From contig NW_006767443.1 of assembly GCF_000264995.1 (NCBI RefSeq), positions 72,280-136,279 of the forward strand: 64,000 nt of DNA, in the 5' to 3' direction. The first letter of the stretch is position 1, and every line of letters starts with the position of its first letter. The notes beneath the pieces were generated by a model that did not search any database, was not told where the DNA came from, and saw only the letters and a program-made list of their open reading frames with translations. Made by a program: the position numbers and the translations under genes. The stretch is from Punctularia strigosozonata HHB-11173 SS5 (lineage: Eukaryota; Basidiomycota; Agaricomycetes; Corticiales; Punctulariaceae). This document shows, piece after piece, positions 1 to 12,106 of the stretch.

Positions 1-1113
1 GGCGGCGGCGAGGGCGGCAGCGCGGTAGTCGTACGAGCATGGATGTTGGCGGCGGCGGGGGCGGCGGCGATGCCCGGCCGTGCTGGCGACGGTGCGGCGA
101 TCGTTCCCTCCCGCTGCTTGTGTCGCACCTCCGTCCGTTCGGGCTGGGCGCACTCCGTCTCCGTCTCCGTCTCCTGTTCGCCGGCAGCGGACGAGGTGAG
201 GGTCGGTGGCGCCACAGGTGGGAGCCAGGACATGGCCGCAGCAGGATATCAGCTCGGACTCGAGTGTGCCGTGGTGTGTGCAGCGAGGAGAGAGAGGAGG
301 CAGGAGGATTTCCTTGGTCGTCGGCTGCCACACCCACGGCCTCGCCCCCTTGAAGCCACCCAGTCGGCCCCAGCTTGTTGGCGATCCCCTCCAGACGATG
401 GCAAGCGGACCCCCGTGCGGTGCACGTCGCGGTGAAACCTCCGACCCGAGCGTCCGTTCCCACGCCGAATCCGGGTACATACAGACCCACACCCAGGCTT
501 TGCGATCGCTCAGGCACGCCGCACACGCACGACCTGGCGCTCCACACCGCGATTACACAGATGCGCTCGAGTGTGGCCCCGGAGGCGAGAGGCGGCGGGG
601 CTCGCAACGTCTCCTCACCGCGTCGCAAAAAAAAGCCATCCAAAGTTAAACCGCGCTTGAGAACTAGCCTCCGTCGCCGGTGAGACAGGGAGGGGCCCGC
701 ATCGACGCCGACTCGCCCAAATCTGCACAAACGGGCTGGGGAAATGGGAAGGGACCCCCCGCCACTGATCGATATACCTCCGAACGTGTGGCCAGCGGAC
801 GGATGATGGCGCACCGAATGCATCCGTCAGCCCACATGGCACCACCTGCTCGACTTCTCGAGCGGAAAAAAAAAAGAAACGCTCGGGCATGGAGTGCGTT
901 CTCGCCGACGAAAAAGTCGACACTATAGCACTGAGCAGACACCCTCTGGCAATACCACTTCGGCGGCCGTTCGGAAATCGTACGGCAGGGATGCGATTAC
1001 AGTAAATCAGGTCGTCCATGAATCACAGCGCAACGTAGCCATGGAATAGAAAATACATAAATCTGCATGCATGAACCTCATTCTCTTAAGACCCTATAGC
1101 GGATAGATACCGT
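1..1113. other. GC-rich stretch without a supported gene
   Basis: The first 650 bases are very GC-rich with several overlapping short open frames on both strands. These frames are Ala/Pro/Arg/Gly-rich and match no family I recognise. An Ala/Pro-rich minus-strand frame over bases 1-150 could be the edge of a gene lying outside the window, but there is no splice or domain support. Bases 650-1113 hold only fragmentary frames and are probably the 3' flank of RXT3. Confidence 0.3.
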
Positions 1114-4100
1114 TCAAGCAAACGTCCACGTCCGCACCTCGATCAAACACCCCCGCCCGGTCCCATCGGCCAACGCAATCGCGACGCCCTCAGACAAAAA
1201 CCTCACGCGGTCCTCCCCGACCTCCTCGACGAGCACGCGCCTCCCGCTATCGTCCACGACCTCCTGTTTCGCTCCCGGCTTCTCGTCCTTCTTCTCTGCC
1301 TCTGACTCAGCTTGCGTCATCGCACCGGCCTTATCGTCGTCGACCGCCATGACGTCGTCGCCCGGTATCTTCCCCACACGGACGCCAGGGCCCAGACCCG
1401 ACTCAGACGACGGACCGGCATGGGGAGCGTCCGCCTCCGATCGTCCCGCTGCGCCGGGTTCGGCGGGCGTCTCCTCCGCTGTCGCAGGCGCCGACTCCTC
1501 GGTCGCCTTCGCCTTCGCCTCAGAATCAGGAGGCGTCGTCGGCTTTGGCGCGTCCTGAACGGCAAGCGCGTCTTCCTCGACCTCGATCGTCCACCTGCGC
1601 GGCCCGCTCGGCCGCACCACGAACCGCTCGGACTCCGTCTCGAGCACAATCGGTGAAGGCGAAGGCGGCGGCGGCGCCCTGCTCTCGTCCACTGCGACCT
1701 CTTCGCCATTCGCCTGCAGTCGCACAGGCGGGAACATGGCGTTTTTGAGCGCGTCGGGATTATAGACGAACCTGTCCAAGACGAAATGAAGTCAGCTACC
1801 TGCGACCGAAGAAGAAAGAATGCGGACTGATTTACCTAGGCGCCGACCCAACCTTCGCACCGCCCCAGACGATGCCTCTCCGGTTACAGCTCTCTTCCCA
1901 GCCCTCCCCTTCCTCCATGCGTTCGTCTTCCTCGCCTAATGGCTCAAGCACCGCGGCGTTAGGCAATCTCCTCTGCCTCTTCCGCGCCCTCTCCGCCAGT
2001 TTTTCCGAGGTGGGCGGCGGCGTCGGACTCCTCTCCCGCCCAGTACTCCGCTTGCGCTTCCCCAGATGTCCTTCATCCTCGTCCAACACCGCGCCTCCGA
2101 ACATCTGCGCCCGCCTCTGCGCGTACTCAAGCATCCGCTGCGGCCGGGTCTTCAACCCAAGCGACTTCACCGCACCCTGCTCGCCTCTTATAGTCAGCAC
2201 TCCTTTTCATCGCAACGGGCATCCACCCATGCTCACCTTGACGTACTCCACCTTGATAACCTCGATCCCACTGCCATCGTGCCCGCTCCCCCACCCAGAG
2301 CTCAGCATCCTCCTCCCATCCTCCTCCGCAGCCGCTTCCTCCTCCCCCCTCCTCGCTCTCCTCTTCTTCCTCCCCACGAACGCCGCCCCCCACCCACCCA
2401 CGTACCTCCCCCACCCCCTCACGATCTTCACCTCCACCCTCACGTCCTCCCCCCTCGCCTTCGCCTTCGCCACCTCCCCCCAACTCGCGAGCCCGCAATG
2501 GACCGCGCACAGCAGCAGATCGCTGTCGTCCGTATACACCCTCCTCTCCCCCTGCATCTGCGCGTCCTCGCGCCTCGGACCGCTGCCCACGACCGGGTCT
2601 CCATCCCCGCTCGCGAGCCCACCGCCCCATATCCTACCCAACCCGTGCCCCTTCGGCCCAACAACGCGCTCCGCCGCCAGTCCCCGCTTCGTCCCAGGCG
2701 GCGGCAACAGCCCGGACGGAATCACGACCGTCGCCCGCGTCTCCGTCCTCTGCACCTCCCTCTGCACCTCCCTCTCCCTCTCCCTCTGATTCTCCTTCAC
2801 TTCTCTCTCCCTCTCCCTCCTCTCCCTCTCCCTCTCGCCCTTGTTCTCCTTCCCATTCGCCCGTCCCTTCTCCTTCTCCTTCTCCTTCTCCTTCTCCTTC
2901 TCCTTCTCCTTCTCCGCCTCCTTCTCCTTCGGCGGCACAGGGAAGAAATACGGGAACGGCGTCCGCGGCCACACGTACGTACCCAGGTGCACCACGATCG
3001 GCGGCGGCAACGGCACCGGCACCGGCGGCGGACCCGGCGCGTACCCGTTCGGCGGGAACAAGCCGCCGCCGCCGAGGCCGAGCTGGATCTGTTGGGGGTG
3101 GTGCGCGTGCCCGTGCGCGGGGGGCGGGTACGCGCCGCCGCCCTCCGGCGATCGCGCGCGCGTCCGGTGCGACGGCGGGCGCGAGTGGACCGGGTGCGGG
3201 TGGGGGTACGGATGCGGGTGCGGGTGCGGGTGCGGACGCGCGTGCGCGTGCGCGCCGGGCGGTGAAGGCTCGACGCCGTTGGGCGCCTGCTTCGCCTCGG
3301 GCCCATACGGCGGTTTATTGTTATACTAAAAAACAGACGCGCCACCATCAGCCCACCATCGAGCGACGCCGACGCCGAAACGAACAGCAGGGGGGAAGAA
3401 AGAAAGAGACGCGCACCTCCATGCTGTTCCGATGCGCGTGTCCGGACACCGCATGCATATGCCTCTCCCTCTGTTCGCGCTCCCTCTCCCTCTGCTCGCG
3501 CTCCTTCTCCCTGACCGCCGCGGCAGACGACGACGGGTGGCCGGGGAACATCGGCGGCAACCCCGCGTCCATCCCGATCCCCATGCTCTCCCTCATCTCG
3601 CGCTCCCTCTCCTTCGCGCGCTCGCGCGGGTGCGGCTGCACACCGCCCATCCCCGCTTCCGCACTGTGTTGTTGTTGTTGTTGCTGCTGCTGCTGCTGCT
3701 GCGCGATGCGCTCGCGCTCGCGCTTCTCCTTCCGCCTCCGATCTTTCTCCCGCCGGTCCATCTCCGCCACCTCGCGTCGCTCGCGTTCCCTCTCCCTCCC
3801 CGCGTGCTCTCGCTCCATCTGCTGCTGCTGCTGACTCTGCGCCTGCTGCTGCTGTTGATGATGATGCTGCTGCTGCTGATACTGATGCTGCTCCCTCTCC
3901 CACCTCGCCCGCTCACGCTCCCTCTCCATCTCCACAAACTCCCGCTCGCGCTCGCTCATCGCGCCGCCCGCGCCGGGCGCGTACACGTTCACCCCGCCCG
4001 CGAGCGCGTGCGGCGGCATGCCGTGCGGCGGCGGCGGATGGGGGTGGTGGTGCGACGACAGCGACGACGTCGACGCGCCCGATGCGGCGTGCGAGGACCC

Positions 4101-5249
4101 CGGGCGGTGGTCCCTGCCGGCGGTGACGTCGGACACGTGGCCTCCCCGGGGTCCGCCGCCCATCTGCTGCCCTTGTGGTGGCGGGTGAGCGTGCTGGTGC
4201 TGGTGCTGGTGCTGGTGCTGGTGCTGCGGTGGCAACGGATGCGAGTGCGGGTGCGAGTGAGGCGGATGCGAGTGCGAGAGCGGGTGCGAGTGCGGAGGCG
4301 GCCCGTCGGCGTACCCCTGGCGCGCGCGCCCGGACTCGGACGGCGGGCGCTGGAGCGAGCCCATCGCCGGGCTGCGGTCGACGACGCCGCCGCCCTGCTG
4401 TCCCGACGGCATCGGCGCGCTGGGCGGCATCGGCGTGTGGCGCGGCGCGCCGTGCGCGGCGTGGAACGGGGGCGGCGCCTCCGGCACCGGGCGCGTGTAC
4501 AGCCCGGCCTGCGCCTGCGCCTGCGCGGTCGGCGGGGGCGGCGGCGGCGGGGGGATACCCGGCCCAGGCGGGGGTGGTGGTGCGTGGTACATCGAGGGCG
4601 GGGGTGCCCCCGCGACCTTGTGCAGAGGGATCCGGGAGGGGTCGAACGACGGCGGGTGCGCGTGCGCGTGGGGATGCTGGTGCTGGTGCGCGTGCGCGTG
4701 CGGGTGCTGGTGCTGAACTTGATGCGGGTGAGGGTGGGGGTGCTGCTGGTGCGGGTGGGGGTGTGGGTGCGCGTGGGGGTGCGGATGCTGCGTCATCGGC
4801 GGGGGGAGCATGCCGTACATGGGCGGGCCACGGAACGCGGCGCCGCCAGGCGGCGAGTGGGAGTGGGCTGCGAACTGGCCGGGTCCCCCCAGCGGCGCGA
4901 GCCCCGGGCCAGCGTCGTTGGGCGCGGATGCGAGGAGCGCCGACGGCGGCGGGAGGTGCGGGTGGCCATACGCCCTCGGTTGCTGGGACGGCGTCCTGTC
5001 TCTGTCTCTGTCCCTGTCTCTGTCTCTCTCCCGCTCTCGTTCTCTGTCCCGCTCGCGCTGGCCGTCGCGGTCGCGGTCGCGGTCGCGCGGGTCACGGTCT
5101 CGGTCTCGCTCGCGCGGGTCTCTGTCGCGGTCGGCGGGGGCGGCGAGGGGCGGGAGGGTCGGGCCCTGGCCAGAGGAGACGGAGAGGGCGCGACGGCGTG
5201 TGTCGGCGTCGCCCGAGGGGCTGTCCTGGAGGAGGGCGGCGACGTTCAT
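1114..5249 (-). CDS. RXT3: Rxt3-family subunit of the Rpd3L histone deacetylase complex
   Basis: Four exons on the minus strand: 5249-3417, 3325-2237, 2176 to about 1836, and about 1765-1114. All junctions are GT-AG and keep frame. The C-terminal half carries the Rxt3 domain: LGTYVWPRTPFPYFFP, then RRVYTDDSDLLLCAVHCGL, then SLGLKTRPQRMLEYAQRR. In yeast Rxt3 belongs to the large Rpd3 deacetylase complex, which represses transcription in the nucleus. The N-terminal 600 residues are low-complexity: Arg-Asp repeats, long His-Pro runs, poly-Gln, and a Glu-Arg/Glu-Lys-rich helix just before the domain. This makes the protein (about 1300 residues) far longer than yeast Rxt3. The start is the first ATG of the long exon (MNVAALLQDSPSG). 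Family assignment rests on the conserved domain blocks; the role of the long N terminus is unknown. Confidence 0.8.
2745..5115. repeat. Cluster of microsatellites inside the RXT3 coding region
   Basis: Several simple repeats sit in RXT3 exons: CTCTCC-type runs around 2750-2840, a TTCTCC hexanucleotide array at about 2869-2915 (Glu-Lys on the minus strand), GGGTGC runs at about 3205-3235, TTG/TGC trinucleotides at 3666-3702 (poly-Gln), a GTGCTG array at about 4190-4226 (Gln-His), and CTGTCT/CGGTCG runs at about 4995-5110 (Arg-Asp). Periods are 3 or 6, so length change would keep the frame. Confidence 0.85.
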
Positions 5250-6269
5250 GGCGGAGGGGGCGTCAGCGGCTCGTCGCCGGGGGAGGGGGAAAGGAGAAGG
5301 TGAAAGAGGAAAAGCGGGAGAGGCGTGAGTCGATCACCCGCACTCTGTCGAGGCACCCTTTCTTCGGGATGATGGTAATCGAGATTCTTCGTATTACGTA
5401 TGCCGAACCTTAGATCTCCGATCTGCCTCGCCTTCCACGCGTCCTTTATGCCGCGTCAGGGTCCGCCTTGTCCTCCTCGCTGGTGCACGACGAGAGTGTG
5501 CCGATGATAATACTTGGCCTACATCGATCCGCACTCACACGTAGGCTATAACCACGCAAAGCTCGGGTGGCAACCGCAGCATCTCCGAGACGGGTTGTCG
5601 GCGCGCTGTGAAACGCCCGTCACCTTCCGGATGCGGGGAAATAAGGCGAGACACAGATAGATCATAGCACGCCCCCCTGCCCACCGCCCATCGCCCGCCT
5701 TCCTTTCTCGCCCGCCTTCGCCCACTCTAATCTCGGGAGAACGCACGCACGCCCCGTCCCATCGGCCGCATCCGGCCCGCGCACGTAGGCATACTCGTGC
5801 TCGCCGCGCGCGAATTGCTGAGTCGCCGACACACAGACACGCTCAGGGCGGCGGAGGACTGGGACTGAGACGAGCGATGGCACGAGACACGACGCTCTGG
5901 CCGACACGCACGCACGCCGCGGCCCCTGTAGGCTCTTCCATCTTCCGTCTGCCCGGGCTGGCGTCCCGATCCAGCCCATGACATGAACGGCGCGTAACTC
6001 AGGACTGCAGTGCATCGTGGTCACGAGAGCTCAATATCGTCCTCGTCGCGTTCCCACCGGTGCACGTACTTGCCATATTATACAAGCGGTATATGCACAA
6101 GCTCCTTCGCTACAAGCTACGGCACGCGACTATTCATGCACGCTCTGGCCACGTCGTGACGAGCAGGCTGCGACGATGAGAAACGACCGACGGGTTCTGC
6201 CCTAGCGAAACGGAAGCAGAACCACCCACTGACCGAGGATCATCGGCAGATCCATAATGAACGCCGCGC
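5250..6269. other. Intergenic region between RXT3 and TRAPPC12
   Basis: The stretch holds the 5' flank of RXT3 and the 3' flank of TRAPPC12. Short minus-strand frames at 5662-6024 resemble no known family and show no splice continuity. I see no RNA gene. Confidence 0.4.
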
Positions 6270-8315
6270 CTAGTTCGCAGGCATCTTCAAGCACGCCGTC
6301 CTCAGCCCGTCCCCGCTCCACTTCGCGACCTCAACCAGCAGTTGACGCTTCTTCGCCGCGGCCGTGGCGGACCGCAGCTCATACAGCGTTGCTACAGCGA
6401 GAACGTGCCCGGAGATCAGACACGACATCAAAAGCCAAAGGAATTCGAGTGTGAGCTGCGGACTCACAAAGGTTGAACAGGAACGGTTCGGCCACCGTCA
6501 CAGCCGACGGCGACGCCCTCAACGCGCTCTCGAGCACCTCCACGCCCTCCGCCACGCGCCCTTGTCCAAGCAACGCCACCGCCAGATCATTCACGGCCTA
6601 CATAAAACCGGATTTTTTTTAAAAAAAAAGTGCTCGTGAATATCGTGCGCAACGGGCCGACGGATAGACCAAAGCCCCGCTTACGACGTAGTTATCCGGA
6701 TCCTCCTTGACGGCATCCCTCAACACCGCCGCCGCCCGCCCCCAGTCGCCCTCGGCGCACGCGAACAGCGCCTCGTTTATCCTCACCGTCGCCGCGTCCG
6801 CGCGAGGATCGGCCGCGACGGCCGCGAACTGCGCACCCGCCCGCGCGAGGTGGCCCGCCTGGAGGTACACGCGCCCGACCGCGGACCGGAGCGCCGCGCT
6901 GCCCCCCGCCTGCGCGCAGAGCGGCTCCAGCACGCGCGTCGCGGCGACAAAGTCCTATTTACGCGTTTCCATTCCATCAGCCTCGAGCCAACAACGTTTA
7001 GCGAATTCGGGAAGGTAAATAGGACGCGTAACCACCTTCATCTCCGCCAGCTGACTCGCGATGATCAGACACACCCTCGCCCCGCGCTCCCTCCACATCT
7101 CCCTCGTCGCCTCGTCCACCCTCCTCTTCCTCCCCCCCAGCTCCCCCGCCCTCCCCTGCACCTTGCACTTCCTCAGGAGCGCGTGCAGCGCGTCGAGGTA
7201 GCCCATGTGGTCCCCTGCCCAGTACGCCGCGCGCGCGTGGAGGACCTCGAGCTCGAACGGGAGCACGCGCGCGAGCTCGGCGCGGTCGACGCCCGGAGAG
7301 TGCAGCACGGCGAAGAGGTTCGCGAGCTCGGCCGATGTTTGGTTGAACAGCCGCAGACGCGCGAGCGACGAGAGCCGGAGGTACCAGAGCTATGGAATGC
7401 GAGGAAAGAGTGGTCAGGTCGGGGAGAGGGAGGGGTATAGGGCGTACGCTGAGGATGAGGACGATCTCTTCCGGGTTGGTGCTCACGATTCGGTCCCGGG
7501 CCATGCGCGCGAGGGCACGCCAGCTGTGGGTCATCTAGAGAGGCTTATGCAGGTTCATATCAAATGTCATCCATGCCAAATAAAAATAAAACGCAAGTTG
7601 GGAATGGTGGACTCACAACAAGCGCGTTGAAGTCGGATCGTTGCCAGTCACCGGTGAGGTCTCGTTGCGGCCGGTGCTCGGGCGGGATGTACTTTGCGAG
7701 GAGGTTGCTCAGTGGATCGGTCTGCGTGTGGTGGTTTAGGATTGAACGTCGTGTGTCGAATAGAGGCAAAATGCTTGCGAGAAAGGTACATACGTTAGGT
7801 ATGGGAAGGAACATCGTTGGTAGGACGAGAGCGGGGAGATACAACGACGGCGTTTCGTCCTCTGAGGAGGAGGAGGAGGAGTCGAGGGTATCTTCTGGTT
7901 GTACATTCGACTTCGGGGGTGGGGGCGGAGGGACATCCTTCTCCGCGTTCGGTCGCAAAGAGGAGGACGAGGACGCCGCAGGTGGAAGCGGCGGCGACGG
8001 CGTGTCGATGGCGATCTCTTGGTTTGGCGGGAGAGGCGACGCCGAGGCCGACGGCTTCTCTTCCTCTTCTTCCTCGTCTTCGTCCTCGGAATCGTGCAGG
8101 AATGGATCCGGGTCTTCCTCTTCTTCCTTCTGAGGAGGTGCGGGCGCGGCGAGCGGTGACGGTCTCTCCCCGTCGTCGCGCGTGCCGTCCGACGCTGCTA
8201 AACTGGATGCGCCGTCGCTGAGCGCGCTCTGGTAGGATGACGGTGCGGGAGAGCGCGCCGAGCTCGGGTCGGATGCGACGGGCTCGATACCCAGCAAGTC
8301 GTGACGGTCGGCCAT
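6270..8315 (-). CDS. TRAPPC12: TRAPPC12-like TPR subunit of the TRAPP tethering complex
   Basis: About seven exons on the minus strand, start ATG at 8313-8315 (MADRHDLLGIEP) and stop at 6270. The N-terminal 170 residues are acidic and low-complexity. The conserved part begins at TDPLSNLLAKYIPPEHRP, continues through WRALARMARDRIV and LWYLRLSSLARLRLFNQ, and ends with the family's TPR block (NDLAVALLGQGRVAEGVEVL, EPFLFNLC, LYELRSATAAAKK, GLRTACLK). These match the C-terminal blocks of human TRAPPC12 (TTC15), which works in ER-to-Golgi tethering. Joins are GT-AG and in frame, for example PIPN to TDPL across about 7797-7737 and AEMK to DFVAATRV across about 7016-6952. One intron (about 6602-6685) holds a T8/A9 run. 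A decayed copy of its first exon and promoter lies directly upstream. Confidence 0.85.
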
Positions 8316-9655
8316 TCACACTGGGCCTTGAATACGTGAAAGAGTTGGCGAGCAGGTCCGTACGCGAATGGCAAGAGGTCACCGTGACTCAATGTGATCA
8401 GCCACCCCGGGGTACTCCCGCTTACGCCGTCGTGAGCACTCTACGCGAGTCTACGCGCAAGGTCAACCACCTTCAGCCTCGAATTCTGCCTCTTGCTGGC
8501 ATGTCACTGTATCCGGCCATAGACGTCTCGGGGATACTCTTCACGCGTGGAAACATGTAGGCTTTCGGCAGCATACAGGGTCAGTACGCGTTTGTTGGGT
8601 CCATCGTACGTACGCCCTTTACTCCGACTTGCTCATGTGGGTCTAACTGATTCGTGCGCGATTCCGATCTTGCTCTTCCAGCCGTTACTCGTTGTGCTTC
8701 GCTTCTATTGCGGTAATCCATCAAAAACTGCGGTGAACCCCCCCCCCCCTGATGCATGGATACATCGACGCTGCCTCCCGCGTACGTGGCGAGGTACAGC
8801 GACGTCGTTTCGTCCTCTGAATTATCGTTCGTCGTCGGTGGTATCTTCGAACCGTGCAGCCGATTTGGGAGGCGGAGGCGGGGAAACGTCCTCGTCCACG
8901 TTCGGCTGCAAAGAAGACGAGGTAACTGAGGGTCGCTGCAGGCGGAAGCGGCGGCGACGGCGTGTCGATGGCGATCTCGGGTTTAGGCCGGAAGGACGTC
9001 GCCGAGGCCGACGGCTTCTCTTCCTCTTACTCCTCGTCTTCGTCCTTACAATCGTGCAGGAATGAATCCGGGTCTTCCTCCTCTTCCTCCTGAACAGGCG
9101 CGGGTGCAGTGAGCGGTGACGGCCCCTCCTCGTCCTCACCCTCGCTGAGCGCGCTGTCGCATGCGGCGGGCTCGACACTCAGCAAGTCGCGATTGTCGGT
9201 CATCACTTCATCACACTGCTAACTGGCCTCGGATGATGGGAACTGGGCGAGAAAGTCATACTTAGCAGCGCGAGGTCACCGCGCTTCATGCGTCCGTCCT
9301 CCCGCCGTCATGAGCTTTGCACGCAAAGGTTAACCATCTTCCGCTCCGAATTTACCGCGTACCGGCGTACCACCGTGCGCGTCGCAATGCTGTTCAAGGA
9401 CTAGTATGCGAGGAGACACGGAGCTGTCCAGCATGCAGCATCAGTACGCGTTGGCTTTCTGGCATCGTGCCCCTCTCCTCCACTCCGACTCGTCCCTGTG
9501 CGCCTGGTTCGTGCGCGGCTCTGATGTTGCTCTGTCAGCCGTTACTCATCTTGCCTCGAGCTTATTCATCAGAAGCTGCGGTGGACCGCCCCAGACCAAC
9601 ACATGAAAATATATCGAGACTGCTGCCCCACGTACGCGCACGTCTCGAGACTGCC
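7836..9655. repeat. Diverged tandem duplication of TRAPPC12 exon 1 plus promoter
   Basis: Unit A is about 7836-8795 and unit B about 8797-9655. Matching blocks run in the same order: the stretch at 7988-8015 matches 8948-8975; 8041-8120 matches 9001-9080; the start-codon area 8281-8315 matches 9173-9203; 8460-8500 matches 9325-9365; and 8581-8760 matches 9441-9610. The offset falls from about 960 to about 860 because unit B lacks about 100 bp within the exon. Small substitutions are scattered throughout, so the duplication is not recent. Confidence 0.85.
8797..9203 (-). pseudogene. Partial TRAPPC12 exon 1 copy (unit B)
   Basis: Read on the minus strand from an ATG at about 9201, the frame gives MTDNRDLLSVEPA, parallel to MADRHDLLGIEP of TRAPPC12. 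It continues through the same acidic segment (EEEEDPDSFLHD versus EEEEDPDPFLHD). It then meets an in-frame stop within the Glu-rich run, lacks about 24-30 residues near the start, and has no downstream exons. It is therefore a dead fragment made by the tandem duplication. Because it lies upstream of TRAPPC12 in the same orientation, it may sit within that gene's upstream regulatory region. Confidence 0.8.
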
Positions 9656-9820
9656 GCGTGGGTTAATCCTCCATCACCGCTACAATCAGTATTCTGACTA
9701 AGGACCTTTCAGGGATGACGCCAGCTCATTCTCAAAGACGATAAAAGGCGCAATGTCCCAACGGTCGTCCTTACTGCTCGTTCGAGGAGGATCGGAAAAC
9801 TGCACTGAACAGCATCCCCC

Positions 9821-11336
9821 ATGTCCCTCTTCGCGCCCGCCCCTCCTCCTCCGACTAACCTCGGCCGCTACCGCCGCCTTTCTCCAATCGCGGGCGTCCA
9901 TGTTTCCCCGATCCAGCTGGGCGCGGCGAACATCGGCGACAAATGGCACGATATTGGCTGGGGTGTGATGGACGAGAAGTCGTCGATCGCGCTGTTGGAC
10001 GCGTACTTCGACGCGGGTGGAAACTTCATCGATACGGCAAACCACTAGTCAGTCGCGTTTGCCCGACGCCCGGTGAGCGCGTTACTGAACGTTGTTAACA
10101 GCCAAGATGAACGGTCGGAAGAGATAATCGGAGAGTGGGCGGAGAAGAGGGGTATCCGCGACCAGCTCGTTATCGCCACCAAGGTAGATACCGCGTCGCC
10201 GGCTTGATTTCGCTCAGAAGCGATGCCGACCGTACATCCTCCAGTACACGTCTGGACTCAAGCTTCGCGACCAATCGATTGCTCAGAAGGTTAACTACGT
10301 CGGCAACAACGTCAAGTCGATGCACGTCTCCGTCGAGGCTTCTCTCAAGAAACTCCGGACGTCGTACATAGACATCCTCTACGTGCACTGGTGGGACTGG
10401 GACACGAGCGTGGAGGAGGTCATGAATGGCCTCCATGCACTCGTCCTGGCAGGGAAGGTCCTCTACCTCGTGAGCGGAGCCACCTTGAGCTTAACACGAG
10501 TGGGAAGTGCTCAAACGCCTTGGGCAAATCGTAGGGTGTATCCGACACGCCGGCGTGGGTCGTATCCAAAGCGAACCAATACGCGCGTGATCACGGCAAG
10601 ACGCCGTTCGTGATTTACCAAGGCGCATGGAACGTTATGGAACGCTCCTTTGAGCGCGAGATCATACCCATGGCTCGTTCTGAAGGTGCGCCGGTTTTCT
10701 TACCGTTCTTTCACACCGTCGACGCAGAAACCGAGAACCGTCCTCTTGACACGACAGGCCTCGCTCTCGCGCCGTGGAACGTCGTCGCCGGTGGCAAAAT
10801 CCGCACAGACGAGGAAGAGCAGCGCCGGCGGGAATCGGGCGAGAAGGGCCGGACGACGTTCGACCCAAATTGGGAGCGGACGGAGGACGAGAAGAAGGTA
10901 AGCAAGGCGCTCGAGAAGGTCGCGGCAGAGGTGGGCGCGAAGCACATCACAGCAGGTAACGGGCGTTCCCACAATCCACCACTGTGGTTCACATATGCTG
11001 ACGTTTTTCGCAGTCGCGATCGCGTATTTGATGCAGAAGACGCCGCACGTGTTCCCCATCGTCGGCGGACGGAAGATCGAGCACTTGTATCAGAACATCG
11101 AGGCGCTTAGCATCACGCTCAAGCCCGAGCAAATCGAGTACTTGGAGAGCATCGTACCGTTCGACCCCGGCTTCCCGACCAACTTGATCGTAAGCAACTC
11201 CATCTTTAGATCACGTTCGCCGAATCTCAACTCATTGGCGTTGGTATAGGGCGACGGGACCAAGCACTCGTTCTTAATGTCCGCCAACTCCGTCTTGGAC
11301 AAGGACCCGCTGATCCAACCGATACGTCCGCAGTAG
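9821..11336 (+). CDS. Aldo-keto reductase, aryl-alcohol dehydrogenase / norsolorinate reductase type
   Basis: About seven exons, start ATG at 9821 ([15 protein letters not shown]) and stop TAG at 11334-11336. The protein has the AKR barrel signatures: [20 protein letters not shown] (catalytic Asp and Tyr region), [20 protein letters not shown] (catalytic His), [13 protein letters not shown], and [14 protein letters not shown] near the NADP site. It ends with [14 protein letters not shown] and [12 protein letters not shown]. All joins (NHY/QDERS at about 10047-10101, [49 protein letters not shown]) are in frame. This family reduces aromatic aldehydes to alcohols with NADPH. In white-rot fungi such enzymes act on lignin-derived aromatics; in other fungi on polyketide intermediates. 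The actual substrate cannot be told here. Confidence 0.85.
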
Positions 11337-12106
11337 ATGGGTTTGCATATGGGAAGGTCCTAGTCTTATAAAGCTCACCAATGCGTGGTGACGGTCGATG
11401 GATGCTGAAGCAATCAGTCCGCGTCGATCGGTTATTTGCGGTCTACCGGGCTGTCGGTAGCTTGGATATCATCCGATGTAATAATAAGTAGCGTTTGTCA
11501 AACTGTAGCGGGATTATTCCGCAAGGGGTACTACACGGACAGATGATATGATGCTCATGCCGGGCCCGTCGCGCCACCTGGATTCCGTGCTGTCTGCCGG
11601 TTACTCTATTTGCGTCTTGGCCGTCTACGAAACTATATTGCATAAAAAGACCAGTCCCACATATGGCTCTTCTATTCACTCAGCACGGATCGGCTGCAGA
11701 AATTCCCGGGGCTGTGTGTCCCACTCGGAGGTTCGCGCTCGCCGACGCTCGGATGTTGCGAAGACCACCGCAAGACATCAACGCTGTAGAGGATATAACC
11801 CCTCTGACTCCTTCGGGTATAGGCCATCAGATTCTCCTAACCGCCGCTTGGCCGGGGCCGCCTATCTGATCCTGATCACGCTATTTTGACATAGCGTGCC
11901 GGACTTGGACGTATTATGTACAAGAACATACGGTGCGGACACCCCTTAAGCTCTTGATTGGCCTCCGGTCTTCCACGTCACGTCAAAGCATGAAAACCGA
12001 ATGTCCTTCCAACTCGATCGGGACAGTGAGGCGGAGAGCTTAACGTGGAATATCAAGCATAAGAGCCACCGTCCATTGAGATTACAGTTTCCCTCCCTTC
12101 TCCGCA
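11337..12106. other. Intergenic region upstream of P450 gene 1
   Basis: Only short unsupported open frames are present. The region contains the 3' flank of the aldo-keto reductase and the promoter of the P450. I see no repeats or RNA genes. Confidence 0.4.

Noticed and set aside
2066-3265. Long plus-strand Leu/Arg/Pro-rich open frame
   Set aside because: It is the complement of the repeat-rich RXT3 coding region; composition mirrors the antisense of Glu-Lys and His-Pro codons and shows no motif.
3432-5413. Other long plus-strand frames opposite RXT3 exon 1
   Set aside because: Antisense shadows of a low-complexity coding exon, with no domain or splice support.
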